Below, piece after piece: positions 19,749-28,327 of a stretch of 64,000 bases of DNA. The first letter of the stretch is position 1, and each line of letters starts with the position of its first letter. The DNA is taken from the NCBI RefSeq assembly GCF_009711045.1, contig NZ_WMJX01000001.1, positions 62,001-126,000 of the forward strand, given 5' to 3'. Position numbers and translations under genes: made by a program. A model generated the notes under the pieces. It worked only from the letters and a program-made list of their open reading frames with translations, had not been told where the DNA came from and made no database searches. The DNA comes from Myroides albus. GTDB lineage: Bacteria; Bacteroidota; Bacteroidia; Flavobacteriales; Flavobacteriaceae.

Positions 19749-20405
19749 ATGTTAGATAAAATAGGTATTGCAAAGAGAATAGCAAAAGAGCTACAGGATG
19801 GGTTCTATGTAAATTTAGGGATAGGAATCCCTACTTTAGTTGCTAATTACGTTCCACAAGGTATGAATGTAGAGTTTCAAAGTGAGAATGGTGTGTTGGG
19901 AATGGGACCTTTTCCCTTTGAAGGAGAAGAAGATGCTGATTTAATAAACGCTGGTAAACAAACGATAACAACTTTGAAAGGAGCTTCTTTTTTTGATTCA
20001 GCGACCAGTTTCGGAATGATTAGAGGAAAGCATGTGGACTTGACCATCCTTGGTGCAATGGAAGTCTCTGAAAGCGGAGATATTGCCAATTGGAAGATTC
20101 CAGGTAAAATGGTTAAGGGAATGGGAGGAGCTATGGATTTAGTAGCATCTGCTGAAAATATTATTGTTGCTATGATGCACGTTAATAAGATTGGAGAATC
20201 GAAGATATTAAAAGAATGTTCGCTTCCTTTGACTGGTGTAAAGTGTGTCAAGAAGATTGTTACAGAACTTGCTGTAATGGAAGTAACTGATAAGGGAATT
20301 AAACTATTAGAACGCGCCCCTGGCGTATCTGTAGAAGATATTATTAAGGCTACGGAAGTGACGTTGCTAATTGAAGGAGATATTCCTGAAATGATATTAG
20401 ACTAA
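19749..20405 (+). CDS. 3-oxoacid (succinyl-CoA) CoA-transferase subunit B
   Basis: The 218-residue catalytic subunit carries the nucleophile glutamate E46 in the conserved SENGVLGMGPFP motif and the glycine-rich GIGIPTLVANYV. It pairs with the preceding subunit A to form the 3-oxoacid CoA-transferase. A long symmetrical terminator separates it from the convergent stress-protein gene. Confidence 0.94.
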   Translation: MLDKIGIAKRIAKELQDGFYVNLGIGIPTLVANYVPQGMNVEFQSENGVLGMGPFPFEGEEDADLINAGKQTITTLKGASFFDSATSFGMIRGKHVDLTILGAMEVSESGDIANWKIPGKMVKGMGGAMDLVASAENIIVAMMHVNKIGESKILKECSLPLTGVKCVKKIVTELAVMEVTDKGIKLLERAPGVSVEDIIKATEVTLLIEGDIPEMILD

Positions 20406-20426
20406 TTATCAGGAATTATAAAAGAG

Positions 20427-20465
20427 AAACGGGCTGTATTTTTTCAAAAAATACAGCCCGTTTTT
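20427..20465. terminator. Bidirectional terminator between convergent genes
   Basis: AAACGGGCTGTA followed by T-run pairs with A-run and TACAGCCCGTTT, then TTATT. The stem is about 17 bp and symmetrical, so it can serve both the CoA-transferase operon (+) and the gene at 20472 (-). Confidence 0.9.
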
Positions 20466-20471
20466 ATTGCG

Positions 20472-21317
20472 TTATTTCTTTCTTGTTTTGTAAACAAAGA
20501 ATGGCGTTTTTAAATGCTTGGCCAAATGTTGGGTAGTACTCTTTTGCAGAATACTTTCAAAGAATGATTTATTTCTTTGGATTGTAGCAACCATATCCAC
20601 AGGTTGTTCGCTTTGTATAAACTCCAATATTGCCTTATCTGTATTATCTGAGGTGAAAATATGGAAACTGATAGGTCTATTTTCATAGCGTTTTTTCCAT
20701 TTCTCATACACTTCATCGCAAGAAGTACAATTTTTTTGTTTAATGTGAACACATTTTATCTTCGCACCAAGGTTCTCTGCAGCTTGTACTAGTTCATCTA
20801 ATGTATCTTGTTCTTCTTCGTTGAATAATGAAGTAAAGATTATATTATTAAGCTGTTTAAAAGTAGCCTCTTTCGGAACACTCAATACAGGTACTGTAAC
20901 TTTTGAGATTGTATTCAACGTATTTGTACCTAAGAGTTTCTTGTGAAAACTTGCATTTCTTCCGTCTGTTCCCATGACTACAAAATCAATTTCGTGCTCC
21001 TCTATGGCGTTTAATATCTCTGGGATAAGTAAACCTTCCTTAACTTTAAAAAAGACTTCTACGTGGTCTAAATTTAATTCAGAACGCAAATTAATTAATA
21101 TTGGGCTATTAGCATGTAATTGCTCCAGTTTTTCGAACTCATTTTTTTTGATCACATTGTCAACTAAATGAGGGCTGATATGGCCTGATATTACTGGTGG
21201 GTCATAGACATGCAATACATATAGCTCAGCATCTTTTTGATCAGCAAGTTGTAAAGCATACTTAAATGCGTTATTTGCCGTCTCAGAATAATCAGTAGGG
21301 AATAATATTTTTTTCAT
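20472..21317 (-). CDS. Tandem-domain universal stress protein
   Basis: The 281-residue protein has two UspA folds (about residues 1-145 and 150-280). The first starts KKILFPTDYSETANNAFKYA and keeps the nucleotide-binding signature VMGTDGRNASFHKKLLGTNT. The second lacks a clear version and carries CTSCDEVYEKW. Such proteins bind ATP and act in stress survival by unclear means. It is monocistronic, minus strand. Confidence 0.9.
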   Translation of the reverse strand: MKKILFPTDYSETANNAFKYALQLADQKDAELYVLHVYDPPVISGHISPHLVDNVIKKNEFEKLEQLHANSPILINLRSELNLDHVEVFFKVKEGLLIPEILNAIEEHEIDFVVMGTDGRNASFHKKLLGTNTLNTISKVTVPVLSVPKEATFKQLNNIIFTSLFNEEEQDTLDELVQAAENLGAKIKCVHIKQKNCTSCDEVYEKWKKRYENRPISFHIFTSDNTDKAILEFIQSEQPVDMVATIQRNKSFFESILQKSTTQHLAKHLKTPFFVYKTRKK

Positions 21318-21446
21318 TTTCTAACACTTTCATACTGTCTACAATATACAAATAATTAATATGTAATGCAGTTTTTTCTTTGAAAAGTACAATGATAATT
21401 ATCTAAATTTAATAGGAATAATATTTTGTACAGAAGTAAAATAATA

Positions 21447-22241
21447 TTAGTATCTATAAGGGATTTCGGTGACTTCACTAATTAAATTTCCAGTTATTTT
21501 TCGGTAAGAAGCCTTGTCATTTTCCCCTAAAGGAGGTAGTGTTAAGTTGTTCTCTTTGGCTTGTTGCGAATAGTAATCTAATCTACTTTTAAACGATGGA
21601 GACACAATGTTGTAAATTGTAGTTTGTGCAACTGGTTTAATGACCATGGCTACCGTATATGCAATTATATCTTCTAAGTGAATCATATTGATAGGCATAT
21701 CAGGGTTGTCTAAGAAGGCTTTCTTGCAGATGTATTCGACAGGTTTTCTATTATGGCCATACAATCCTCCTAAGCGAAGTACACAAGTTTTAAAATGAGA
21801 GTTGCTCATCAGCACTTGTTCAGCTGCTAAAATTTGTTGGGCAGTTGCTTCTTGTGAGTATTCTGTACACTGTTCTGTAATTGTTACTGAAGATGGGGCA
21901 TAAACGGAAACTGAACTCATCATGATCACATTCTTGATTTGCTGTGTTTCTATTGGCTCAATGAGTTTCTTAAAGTTTAGTGCATAAGTTGGGGTATCTT
22001 CATTACGAAAGGGAGGGATGGTAATAATTAGCGTATCTATACCATTTAAGAAAGTATTTAGGACAGCGCTATAATCATCAGTGTATAAGTCTAATAGGTA
22101 AGGGTCAATACCTTGTTCTTCGAAGTATTTTAGCTTGTCCAATGAGGTAGTTGTACCTTTTACGGTGTATCCTTTTTCTATTAAATTTTGAGCTAAAGGC
22201 AGTCCTAACCAACCACACCCTAAAATACCTATGGTTTTCAT
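21447..22241 (-). CDS. Nucleoside-diphosphate-sugar epimerase-like Rossmann protein (YeeZ-like)
   Basis: The 264-residue protein opens with the NAD(P)-binding loop GILGCGWLGLPLAQNL and continues with SSVSVYAPSS and LRLGGLYGHNRKPVEYI, as in the extended SDR branch around E. coli YeeZ. The usual YxxxK catalytic pair is not obvious, which is common in this branch. The substrate is unknown. It stands alone, divergent from the secreted phosphodiesterase. Confidence 0.75.
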   Translation of the reverse strand: MKTIGILGCGWLGLPLAQNLIEKGYTVKGTTTSLDKLKYFEEQGIDPYLLDLYTDDYSAVLNTFLNGIDTLIITIPPFRNEDTPTYALNFKKLIEPIETQQIKNVIMMSSVSVYAPSSVTITEQCTEYSQEATAQQILAAEQVLMSNSHFKTCVLRLGGLYGHNRKPVEYICKKAFLDNPDMPINMIHLEDIIAYTVAMVIKPVAQTTIYNIVSPSFKSRLDYYSQQAKENNLTLPPLGENDKASYRKITGNLISEVTEIPYRY

Positions 22242-22340
22242 ATTCTTAATATTAGATTTAAATTTGTTATAAAAATAAGCATTTACTTTGTAGTGCTTGA
22301 TTTATCTCAAGATATTTGAACATTGAAAAACACGAATAAA

Positions 22341-23606
22341 ATGAACAAACTGTTATTATCAGTTCTTGGTTTTTTGACTATGACATTAAGTACAAATGTT
22401 GTAGCTCAAGAAAAAGAGAAACAATTGGTTATTGAGAATCGCTTAAATAACCCAAAACAGGTTGACAAACCTTATGTTATTTTGATTTCTATAGATGGGT
22501 TTAGACACGATTATATAGAAAAGTACAATGCCGAGTTTCTAAAGAGTTTAGGGGAACAAGGAGTAAGAGCAGAGTCTATGCTGCCTTCTTATCCTTCTGT
22601 AACTTTTCCAAACCATTATACGATTGTGACTGGATTATACCCAGCTCATCACGGACTTGTTGGAAACAATATTTATGATCCTAAAATGGATGCAAGATAT
22701 TCGTTGGGCAATGCTAAAGCAGTTCGAAATAAAGATTGGTACGGAGGAACACCTCTATGGGTGTTAGCTGAACAACAAGAGATGTTATCTGCTTGTTATT
22801 ATTGGCCAGGTTCTGAAGCTGATATTAAAGGTGTTTTACCATCGTATTACTACAAGTATTCTGAAAAAACTCCTATGCAGGATAGAATAGGCGAAGTTGT
22901 GAATTGGCTGAGCTTACCAGAGGATCAACGTCCACATTTCATCACTTTTTACTTGCCAGAAGTTGATCACGCAGGACACCGTTATGGACCAGATGCACCT
23001 GAAACAGAGGCAGCTGTTAAATTCGCTGACGAATCGATTAAACAGTTAGTATCCGAAGTAAGCAAAACAGGTCTTCCTGTTAACTATATTGTAGTTTCTG
23101 ATCACGGTATGGTGGAATTGAACCAGAAGAAACTATTGAAGTTTCCAATCAAACTTACAGGTGAAGACTTTAAGATTACGAGAAACGGAACGTACGTGAG
23201 TGTATTTGTAAATGATAAATCTAAAATTGACTATTGGTACAACAAAATTTCATCAGCTGCCAATAAGAAGTATATGAAGGTGTATAAACACGATGAATTG
23301 CCAGAGTCATATAATTTTGGTGGAGAACACGATCGTTTTGGTAGAGTAGGAGATATTGTAGTTACAGCAGAGTCACCTTACTATTTTACAGATAGAAAAC
23401 TTGCTGGTAGCCATGGATTCGATCCCAAAACAGTAAAAGAAATGCATGCTATTTTCTTGGCGTATGGACCGCAAATCAAATCAAATAAAGTAATTCCTTC
23501 ATTCGAGAATGTGCATGTGTATCCTATCGTAACTGAAATTTTAGGTTTAGAAGTTACTGAAGATATAGATGGAAATACTGAAGTTGCAAAACAAGTATTG
23601 AAGTAA
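22341..23606 (+). CDS. Secreted nucleotide pyrophosphatase/phosphodiesterase (alkaline phosphatase superfamily)
   Basis: ATG at 22341 is preferred over an in-frame TTG 18 bp upstream; it begins a signal peptide ending VVAQ. The NPP-family metal and nucleophile motifs are all present: ISIDGFR, the nucleophile Thr in SVTFPNHYTIVTG, GNNIYD, PEVDHAGHRYGP and VSDHGM. These enzymes hydrolyse nucleotide pyrophosphates or phosphodiesters in the periplasm. The protein is 421 residues, normal for bacterial NPPs. It converges on the triplicated lipoprotein/barrel cluster. Confidence 0.9.
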   Translation: MNKLLLSVLGFLTMTLSTNVVAQEKEKQLVIENRLNNPKQVDKPYVILISIDGFRHDYIEKYNAEFLKSLGEQGVRAESMLPSYPSVTFPNHYTIVTGLYPAHHGLVGNNIYDPKMDARYSLGNAKAVRNKDWYGGTPLWVLAEQQEMLSACYYWPGSEADIKGVLPSYYYKYSEKTPMQDRIGEVVNWLSLPEDQRPHFITFYLPEVDHAGHRYGPDAPETEAAVKFADESIKQLVSEVSKTGLPVNYIVVSDHGMVELNQKKLLKFPIKLTGEDFKITRNGTYVSVFVNDKSKIDYWYNKISSAANKKYMKVYKHDELPESYNFGGEHDRFGRVGDIVVTAESPYYFTDRKLAGSHGFDPKTVKEMHAIFLAYGPQIKSNKVIPSFENVHVYPIVTEILGLEVTEDIDGNTEVAKQVLK

Positions 23607-23621
23607 AATTTTTGATCATTA

Positions 23622-23657
23622 AAAAAGGCATATAGTCAATTGACTATATGCCTTTTT
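23622..23657. terminator. 36-bp perfect palindromic terminator
   Basis: A perfect inverted repeat centred between 23639 and 23640 with A5 on the left and T5 on the right. It sits 15 bp after the phosphodiesterase stop and 3 bp before the end of the first barrel gene, so it terminates both. Confidence 0.93.
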
Positions 23658-23765
23658 GTTTTAAAACTGATAACCAAAACCTAAGTTAAGGTATATGTTG
23701 TGCATGGAGAATGATATCGCATCGAAATCACTTCTAAGTACCCCATTGAATCCATAAGTAAGATC
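23654..23765. repeat. Near-identical tract shared with 26072-26183
   Basis: At a fixed offset of 2418 bp, about 107 of 112 bases match by eye between the 3' ends of barrel copies 1 and 2, including bases just past the stop codon. Identity drops sharply beyond. Copy 3 codes for a similar C-terminus with many different codons. Confidence 0.85.
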
Positions 23766-24431
23766 TGAGAATAGTTTGAAGTTTTTATTCAACGTCCATT
23801 CACCTCCTATTTGAGCTCCCCATTGAAACTTGCGAACTTCGTCCGAGAAGTCGTATTCTCCACGTTCCTCATCTTTAAAGTTGATTCTATCACCGACAGG
23901 AGAGTCTTTTCTAAAGGTTCCATCATAGACATAACCATCAAAGTTCTTGTCAATAAGACCTGAGAGATATACTCCCCCATAGATGTTCCATTTAGGCGTT
24001 ATTCTATAGACTGCAGATATAGGAAATGTTATGTAAGTATTTCGAACATTTGTGCGTACTTTTCCATCATAGTATCCATTTAATTCTGTTCCTTCATAGA
24101 AAATACGAGTTTTGTAATCTTTTACTTCAGCTTTTGTTTTCATACCTTTTCCTTCAAATCGCAAGCCGATTCTTACCCCCCATTTTTGATCAACTGTAAG
24201 CCATTTAGTAGCATTCGCTTCCAAGCCTAATTGTAATGTTGGATTATAACTGTCAATCTTTCTAATTTCACGAGGTAATCCCAGAGGAGAGCTCCCTCCA
24301 ATACTAAATTGAGCTCTTACTTGATAGTCCATATTGTGGATAAAGAAGTTTTCTTCTTTTGTGTTTTCTGTTACTTGAGCCGTAACATATAAGGGCATCA
24401 GAGCAACTAATATGATATATATATATTTCAT
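23661..24431 (-). CDS. Outer-membrane beta-barrel protein, cassette copy 1
   Basis: The 256-residue protein has a signal peptide ending TAQ, a conserved start region RAQFSIGGSSPLGLPREIR and a series of amphipathic strands ending LNLGFGYQF, with the C-terminal Phe of outer-membrane barrels. Its size suggests 8-10 strands. It is paralogous to the proteins at 26079 and 28328 and lies 27 bp after its lipoprotein partner. No family function is known to me. Confidence 0.82.
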   Translation of the reverse strand: MKYIYIILVALMPLYVTAQVTENTKEENFFIHNMDYQVRAQFSIGGSSPLGLPREIRKIDSYNPTLQLGLEANATKWLTVDQKWGVRIGLRFEGKGMKTKAEVKDYKTRIFYEGTELNGYYDGKVRTNVRNTYITFPISAVYRITPKWNIYGGVYLSGLIDKNFDGYVYDGTFRKDSPVGDRINFKDEERGEYDFSDEVRKFQWGAQIGGEWTLNKNFKLFSDLTYGFNGVLRSDFDAISFSMHNIYLNLGFGYQF

Positions 24432-24458
24432 TGTTTCAAATTTTTAGAATAGTTGTCA

Positions 24459-25643
24459 TTAATTGTCTTCAAGAACAAGTTCAATCTCGTCAATCCAAAG
24501 TGTACTACCGATAGCACCTCTAAAGTCTGCTCCTTGGATACTGGAAGTGAATACAAGTGCAATCATATATTCTTTTGAAGGGTCAAAAGTTTTGTCATTA
24601 ACATTTTTGAAATTTGCTTCAAATGGCGTCCATTGTTCAGTTTCTGGATAACTACCTTCCTCTATTCTCGCAACCATTACCATTTTCTCACTCTCAAAGT
24701 TATGAACACCATCCAAATAATTCTTGTCTGTTGTCTTTTCAAATAATATGGCATAAGCGTCCCATGTATCTCTATCTAAGTCTTTTAGAGCAAATTCATT
24801 TTTAGCTCCATAAAAATCACCTGCTTTATATTTGTAGAAGCCTTTTAATGTGATGGGCTTTCGATTGGTATTATAAGGTATACCAAATTTCGGTGACGCC
24901 GCTGGTACTGACATGTTTAAACTAAAAGTACCAGTAAATAAATTACCAGCTGCGATCCCTGGTGTTTTTATGAATCCAGTCATTTTGTGATCTAAACCAG
25001 TGAGAATGGTTGATAGCTTCGCCGCTTTGCCTTTGTATCCATCAAAATCTACAGCAGTGGGATATTGTGAAGGATTTGTTAGTTTTAATTTTCCAGCAGG
25101 CATTATTGAAAACCCTTGGTTCCCACTTGACCAAAGGGTGTTTACCTCATTTTTATCTGTATAGCTTATGAAATTAATATATACATCAGAAGCATACCTT
25201 TCATCGACGTCATACTCTTCTTGTAAAACCGCACTTCCTTTGTATAAAAGGTAGTCTTCTAAATTAAAGTAAGTTGGAAACTCACTAAGGATAAAATTCA
25301 CATAATACGTTTTGGTCCAAGCATGGTCTTCAGAAGTAACAATATACTTCTGAGGTCCATTTGTAAAGTCCAAGCTGGTACCACTTTCAGGTTGGATGGT
25401 AGCTCCAGGAGAAAGTACAAATTCAGGGGCAAAAATATTGTCTTCTTTATTTTGTTTTAGTTGGAATATTATAATATCCTCATCTCCAACTTTTTTATTG
25501 TGATTGAGAAGTAGTACTTCTGCATCTGCTATTGTAGCCTCTAATATATAAGCTTGTTTGCTCGGTGCTTCATCTTTTATGCATGAGGATAATGTCACGC
25601 TTATCAGTAAGAATAAGCTAAACAATAAGTAGTTTTTTTTCAT
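24459..25643 (-). CDS. Surface lipoprotein with PCMD-like domain, cassette copy 1
   Basis: A 394-residue lipoprotein: signal with lipobox LSSC followed by IKDE, a K-acidic pattern like Bacteroidota surface-export signals. About residues 30-125 form an Ig-like domain (FVLSPGATIQPESGT, KTYYVNF). The remainder resembles the putative carbohydrate metabolism domain (PCMD, a jelly-roll) with YKYKAGDFYG, RDTWDAYAILFE and a final GAIGSTLWIDEIELV. It heads a two-gene unit with the barrel at 23661. Ligand unknown; the PCMD name does not prove carbohydrate binding. Confidence 0.8.
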   Translation of the reverse strand: MKKNYLLFSLFLLISVTLSSCIKDEAPSKQAYILEATIADAEVLLLNHNKKVGDEDIIIFQLKQNKEDNIFAPEFVLSPGATIQPESGTSLDFTNGPQKYIVTSEDHAWTKTYYVNFILSEFPTYFNLEDYLLYKGSAVLQEEYDVDERYASDVYINFISYTDKNEVNTLWSSGNQGFSIMPAGKLKLTNPSQYPTAVDFDGYKGKAAKLSTILTGLDHKMTGFIKTPGIAAGNLFTGTFSLNMSVPAASPKFGIPYNTNRKPITLKGFYKYKAGDFYGAKNEFALKDLDRDTWDAYAILFEKTTDKNYLDGVHNFESEKMVMVARIEEGSYPETEQWTPFEANFKNVNDKTFDPSKEYMIALVFTSSIQGADFRGAIGSTLWIDEIELVLEDN

Positions 25644-25704
25644 TGAATCGTCATTTACGTTAATTTACTTTTGTATTACTCTATCTAAATAGAAATTTAA
25701 CTCA

Positions 25705-25712
25705 CAAAGGTA
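25705..25712 (-). promoter_or_regulatory. Promoter -7 box of cassette copy 1
   Basis: Minus-strand TACCTTTG fits TAnnTTTG exactly and lies about 62 bp upstream of the lipoprotein start at 25643. No TTG is seen at -33. Confidence 0.55.
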
Positions 25713-25875
25713 TACATCTATTAAAGAGTAGATAGTTTCCTTGAAAGTTGTTAATGATATGGTTTAAGTGTAAGGTGGGGATAAGAAAGTGTTCTTATAG
25801 GGCAACTAAAGATTGGATACATTGAATTGTATTTATCTTGATGATGGAAACTTTGTTATTTATGTATTATATAAA

Positions 25876-25902
25876 TAAGCCGACCTGTTTAGAGTCGGCT
25901 TA
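25876..25902. other. GCCGAC hairpin downstream of cassette copy 2
   Basis: TAAGCCGAC (25876-25884) pairs with GTCGGCTTA (25894-25902) around a 9-nt loop. It could terminate copy 2 on the minus strand, but the T-run is weak. Its core with preceding bases, AAATAAGCCGA, recurs at the repeat array near 30438. Confidence 0.65.
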
Positions 25903-26078
25903 ATTTTATATTAAGTTTGATTAGATATAATTTCCACATTAGTTAAATACTGCAAAACCACTCTACTTTATTGTGTTAACAAGATCTCTAAGGTAACACT
26001 TTTGCAGATTTGAATTGCAACATTAGGTCTACTTGAAATTATTATCTTTTGTTTATGTCCCTATCGCATATTTTTGTT

Positions 26079-26852
26079 TTAAAACTGATAACCAAAACCT
26101 AAGTTAAGGTATATGTTGTGCATGGAGAATGATATCGCATCAAAGTCACTCTTAAGCACCCCATTGAATCCATAAGTAAGATCTCCGAATAGGAAGAAGT
26201 TCTTATTCATTTTCCATTCAGCTCCAATTTGTGTACCCCATTGAAATCTATTTACTTCATCTGAGAAGTCGTAATCAGCTTGTTTACCATCTTCAAAGAT
26301 AAGTTTTTGACCAGTCGAATTACCTTGTCTTAAGTAACCATCATAAACATACCCATCAAAGGATCTGTCAATGGTAGCAGATAGATAGATACCTCCATAT
26401 ACTGTCCATTGAGTATCTACATTATAGGTAGCTAATATTGGAAAAGTTAAGTAAGTGTTTCTCACTTGTGTCTTTACATTACCAGTGAAGTTACCTTTTA
26501 CTTGTGCTCCGTTATAATTGATCTGTGTAAGGTAATCTTTTACTTTCGCATCTGTTTTCATTCCTTTTCCTTCCACTCTTATACCTGTACGGATACCCCA
26601 TTTTTGTTCCTCTGTAAACCATTTTGTGAAGTTAGCCTCCATTCCTAATTGTAACGTTGGATTATAACTTTTTATATCTCTTATTTCACGTGGTAGTCCC
26701 AGTGGAGTTGCTCCACCGATACTGAATTGTGAACGTATTTGTACCGTTGTATTTGTATTGAAGAAGTGTTGTCTTTTTACCTTTATTTCTTGTGAAAAAA
26801 TAGGCAATGAAAGTGCACAGATTAATATCGTTGTTATATATTTAAAGTTCAT
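26079..26852 (-). CDS. Outer-membrane beta-barrel protein, cassette copy 2
   Basis: The 257-residue paralogue of the 23661 protein has a signal peptide ending IFSQ, QIRSQFSIGGATPLGLPREI, the same strand pattern and the same C-terminal SMHNIYLNLGFGYQF. The start of the mature protein and the central loops differ most from copy 1, while the last 30 codons are nearly identical in DNA. It follows its lipoprotein after 17 bp on the minus strand. Function unknown. Confidence 0.82.
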   Translation of the reverse strand: MNFKYITTILICALSLPIFSQEIKVKRQHFFNTNTTVQIRSQFSIGGATPLGLPREIRDIKSYNPTLQLGMEANFTKWFTEEQKWGIRTGIRVEGKGMKTDAKVKDYLTQINYNGAQVKGNFTGNVKTQVRNTYLTFPILATYNVDTQWTVYGGIYLSATIDRSFDGYVYDGYLRQGNSTGQKLIFEDGKQADYDFSDEVNRFQWGTQIGAEWKMNKNFFLFGDLTYGFNGVLKSDFDAISFSMHNIYLNLGFGYQF

Positions 26853-26869
26853 GTGATCCTTTTTTTAGA

Positions 26870-28027
26870 TTAGTTTTTAGGGTTCTCGTTTTCATCATTT
26901 GTCAAGATTTCAACCTCGTCAATATACAAAGTACTTCCAATGGCACCATTAAACAAACTACCTTCTTCACTCGAAGAGAAGACTAAAGCAAGTTTATATT
27001 TTTTGTTCTTTGGGTCATAGGTTTTTCCTTCTACATATTGGAATGGTACTTCGAATAAGGTCCAAGTACTTGTCTCTTTTTTCTGTGATTCAGGTACTCG
27101 TGCGATAGAGACGATCTTTTCATCTATAAAATCATGATCTCCATATAGCACATCTTCTGGACCTGCTTCAAACAAGATTGCATAGGCATCCCATCTATCT
27201 TCTTTGATTTTGTTTTTCTCTAAGTTATTAATTTGGAATTCCTCACCTCTTTTATACTTAAAGTATCCTCTAAGCATAATTGGTTCTTTAGTGAAGCTAA
27301 CTCCAAATTTAGTTCCTTTTAATGGTTTAGATACCGCTATTGCTAAATCAAATTCTCCTAAGAATAAGTTACCTGCAGCAAGGGGACTTCCCATCATAGG
27401 ACCTAAAGGTTCTGTTGATAATGTGGTAAGTTTTAGTCCATGTCCTACAAACCCATTAGATACAGCTGAAGTAGGAAAGTCACTTGGCTTTTTCGGATTG
27501 TCTGTATCTCCATCAGTCATCGCAAAACCAATGTTTCCACTAGCCCATTCGAAAGTTTCTTTTTCTTTTCCCGTATCTTCATCTATTCCGTTCTCATAGA
27601 ATACGTGGTAGATATCTGCATTATAGAAACCACCAGCTTTCTCCTTGAATGTTTCAAATTGATATGCTGTTGATATTTCAGAGTTTACAAATTCTATAGT
27701 ATAGTTTTTTTTGAAAGTAGCACTCTGTGAAGTTACTTCATAAGTCAAAGGCCCTTTACTAAAGTCTCTTACCGTTCCGCTTGCTGGTATAATTGTTGCT
27801 CCGTTTGTAAGTCGAAACTCTGGTGCTACTTTAGTTAAATCAAGTGATTTATATACGGTAAATGTCACTTTATCATTTGAAATAATAGGAGATGACAATA
27901 TAAATTCCTCCGGAATAGTTGCTATTTCTATATCAGCCTCGTTATTTAATGCCTCATCTTTGATACAAGATGAAAAGGTTATCCCTATAAACGCGAGTAG
28001 GGGTATAAATAAGTAATTTAATCGCAT
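26870..28027 (-). CDS. Surface lipoprotein with PCMD-like domain, cassette copy 2
   Basis: A 385-residue lipoprotein with lipobox FSSC followed by IKDE. It has the same layout as copies 1 and 3: an Ig-like N-terminal part (EFRLTNGATIIPASGT) and a PCMD-like C-terminal part (YFKYKRGEEFQ, RWDAYAILFE, GAIGSTLYIDEVEIL). Sequence similarity to the other copies is scattered through the C-terminal half and weak in the middle. First gene of the copy 2 unit. Confidence 0.8.
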   Translation of the reverse strand: MRLNYLFIPLLAFIGITFSSCIKDEALNNEADIEIATIPEEFILSSPIISNDKVTFTVYKSLDLTKVAPEFRLTNGATIIPASGTVRDFSKGPLTYEVTSQSATFKKNYTIEFVNSEISTAYQFETFKEKAGGFYNADIYHVFYENGIDEDTGKEKETFEWASGNIGFAMTDGDTDNPKKPSDFPTSAVSNGFVGHGLKLTTLSTEPLGPMMGSPLAAGNLFLGEFDLAIAVSKPLKGTKFGVSFTKEPIMLRGYFKYKRGEEFQINNLEKNKIKEDRWDAYAILFEAGPEDVLYGDHDFIDEKIVSIARVPESQKKETSTWTLFEVPFQYVEGKTYDPKNKKYKLALVFSSSEEGSLFNGAIGSTLYIDEVEILTNDENENPKN

Positions 28028-28073
28028 AGGTTAATCATTTTATTAATTAGTAAATTATTATGTGTTATGTTTT

Positions 28074-28101
28074 GTTCGGTAAAAACCGAACTGCAAATTT
28101 A
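28074..28101 (-). promoter_or_regulatory. Promoter of cassette copy 2 with inverted repeat at the start site
   Basis: Minus-strand TAAATTTG (28101-28094) is a perfect TAnnTTTG box. Directly downstream, 7-bp arms GTTCGGT and ACCGAAC (28074-28091) would fold in the first bases of the transcript or act as an operator. Confidence 0.55.
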
Positions 28102-28269
28102 CACAAACTATTTGATTGATTAATTGATTGCTAAATCACAGTGAATTGGAATCTTTAGCTTTTTTTGGTCTAAAAAGCTAAATAACAATTCGTTTTATTA
28201 GCGAATTGTTATTTTTAGGTGCGTTTTTTTAGAGTTTGACAGTGAAAATAACGCGAATGGCTTTTGAAT

Positions 28270-28303
28270 AAAAAAAAAGCCTGAAGATAGTATCTTCAGG
28301 CTT
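28270..28303 (-). terminator. Intrinsic terminator of cassette copy 3
   Basis: On the minus strand, arms 28303-28291 and 28289-28277 (AAGCCTGAAGATA and its complement) form a 12-13-bp stem followed by eight T. It lies 25 bp after the end of the gene at 28328. Confidence 0.92.
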
Positions 28304-28327
28304 ATGCTATAGGGTATGAGATGAAAA

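Larger units (their letters stand above)
25644..26078. other. Gap between cassette copies 1 and 2
   Basis: These 435 bases hold no convincing gene. They contain the copy 1 promoter box (25705-25712), an 18-bp palindrome ATAAGAA-AGTG-TTCTTAT (25781-25798) and a GC-rich hairpin (25876-25902). Confidence 0.7.
28028..28327. other. Gap between cassette copies 2 and 3
   Basis: No gene seen. The 300 bases hold the copy 2 promoter box, a hairpin GTTCGGT-AAAA-ACCGAAC at its start site (28074-28091), two AT-rich hairpins (28156-28180; 28181-28213 with 12-bp arms) and the copy 3 terminator. Confidence 0.7.
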
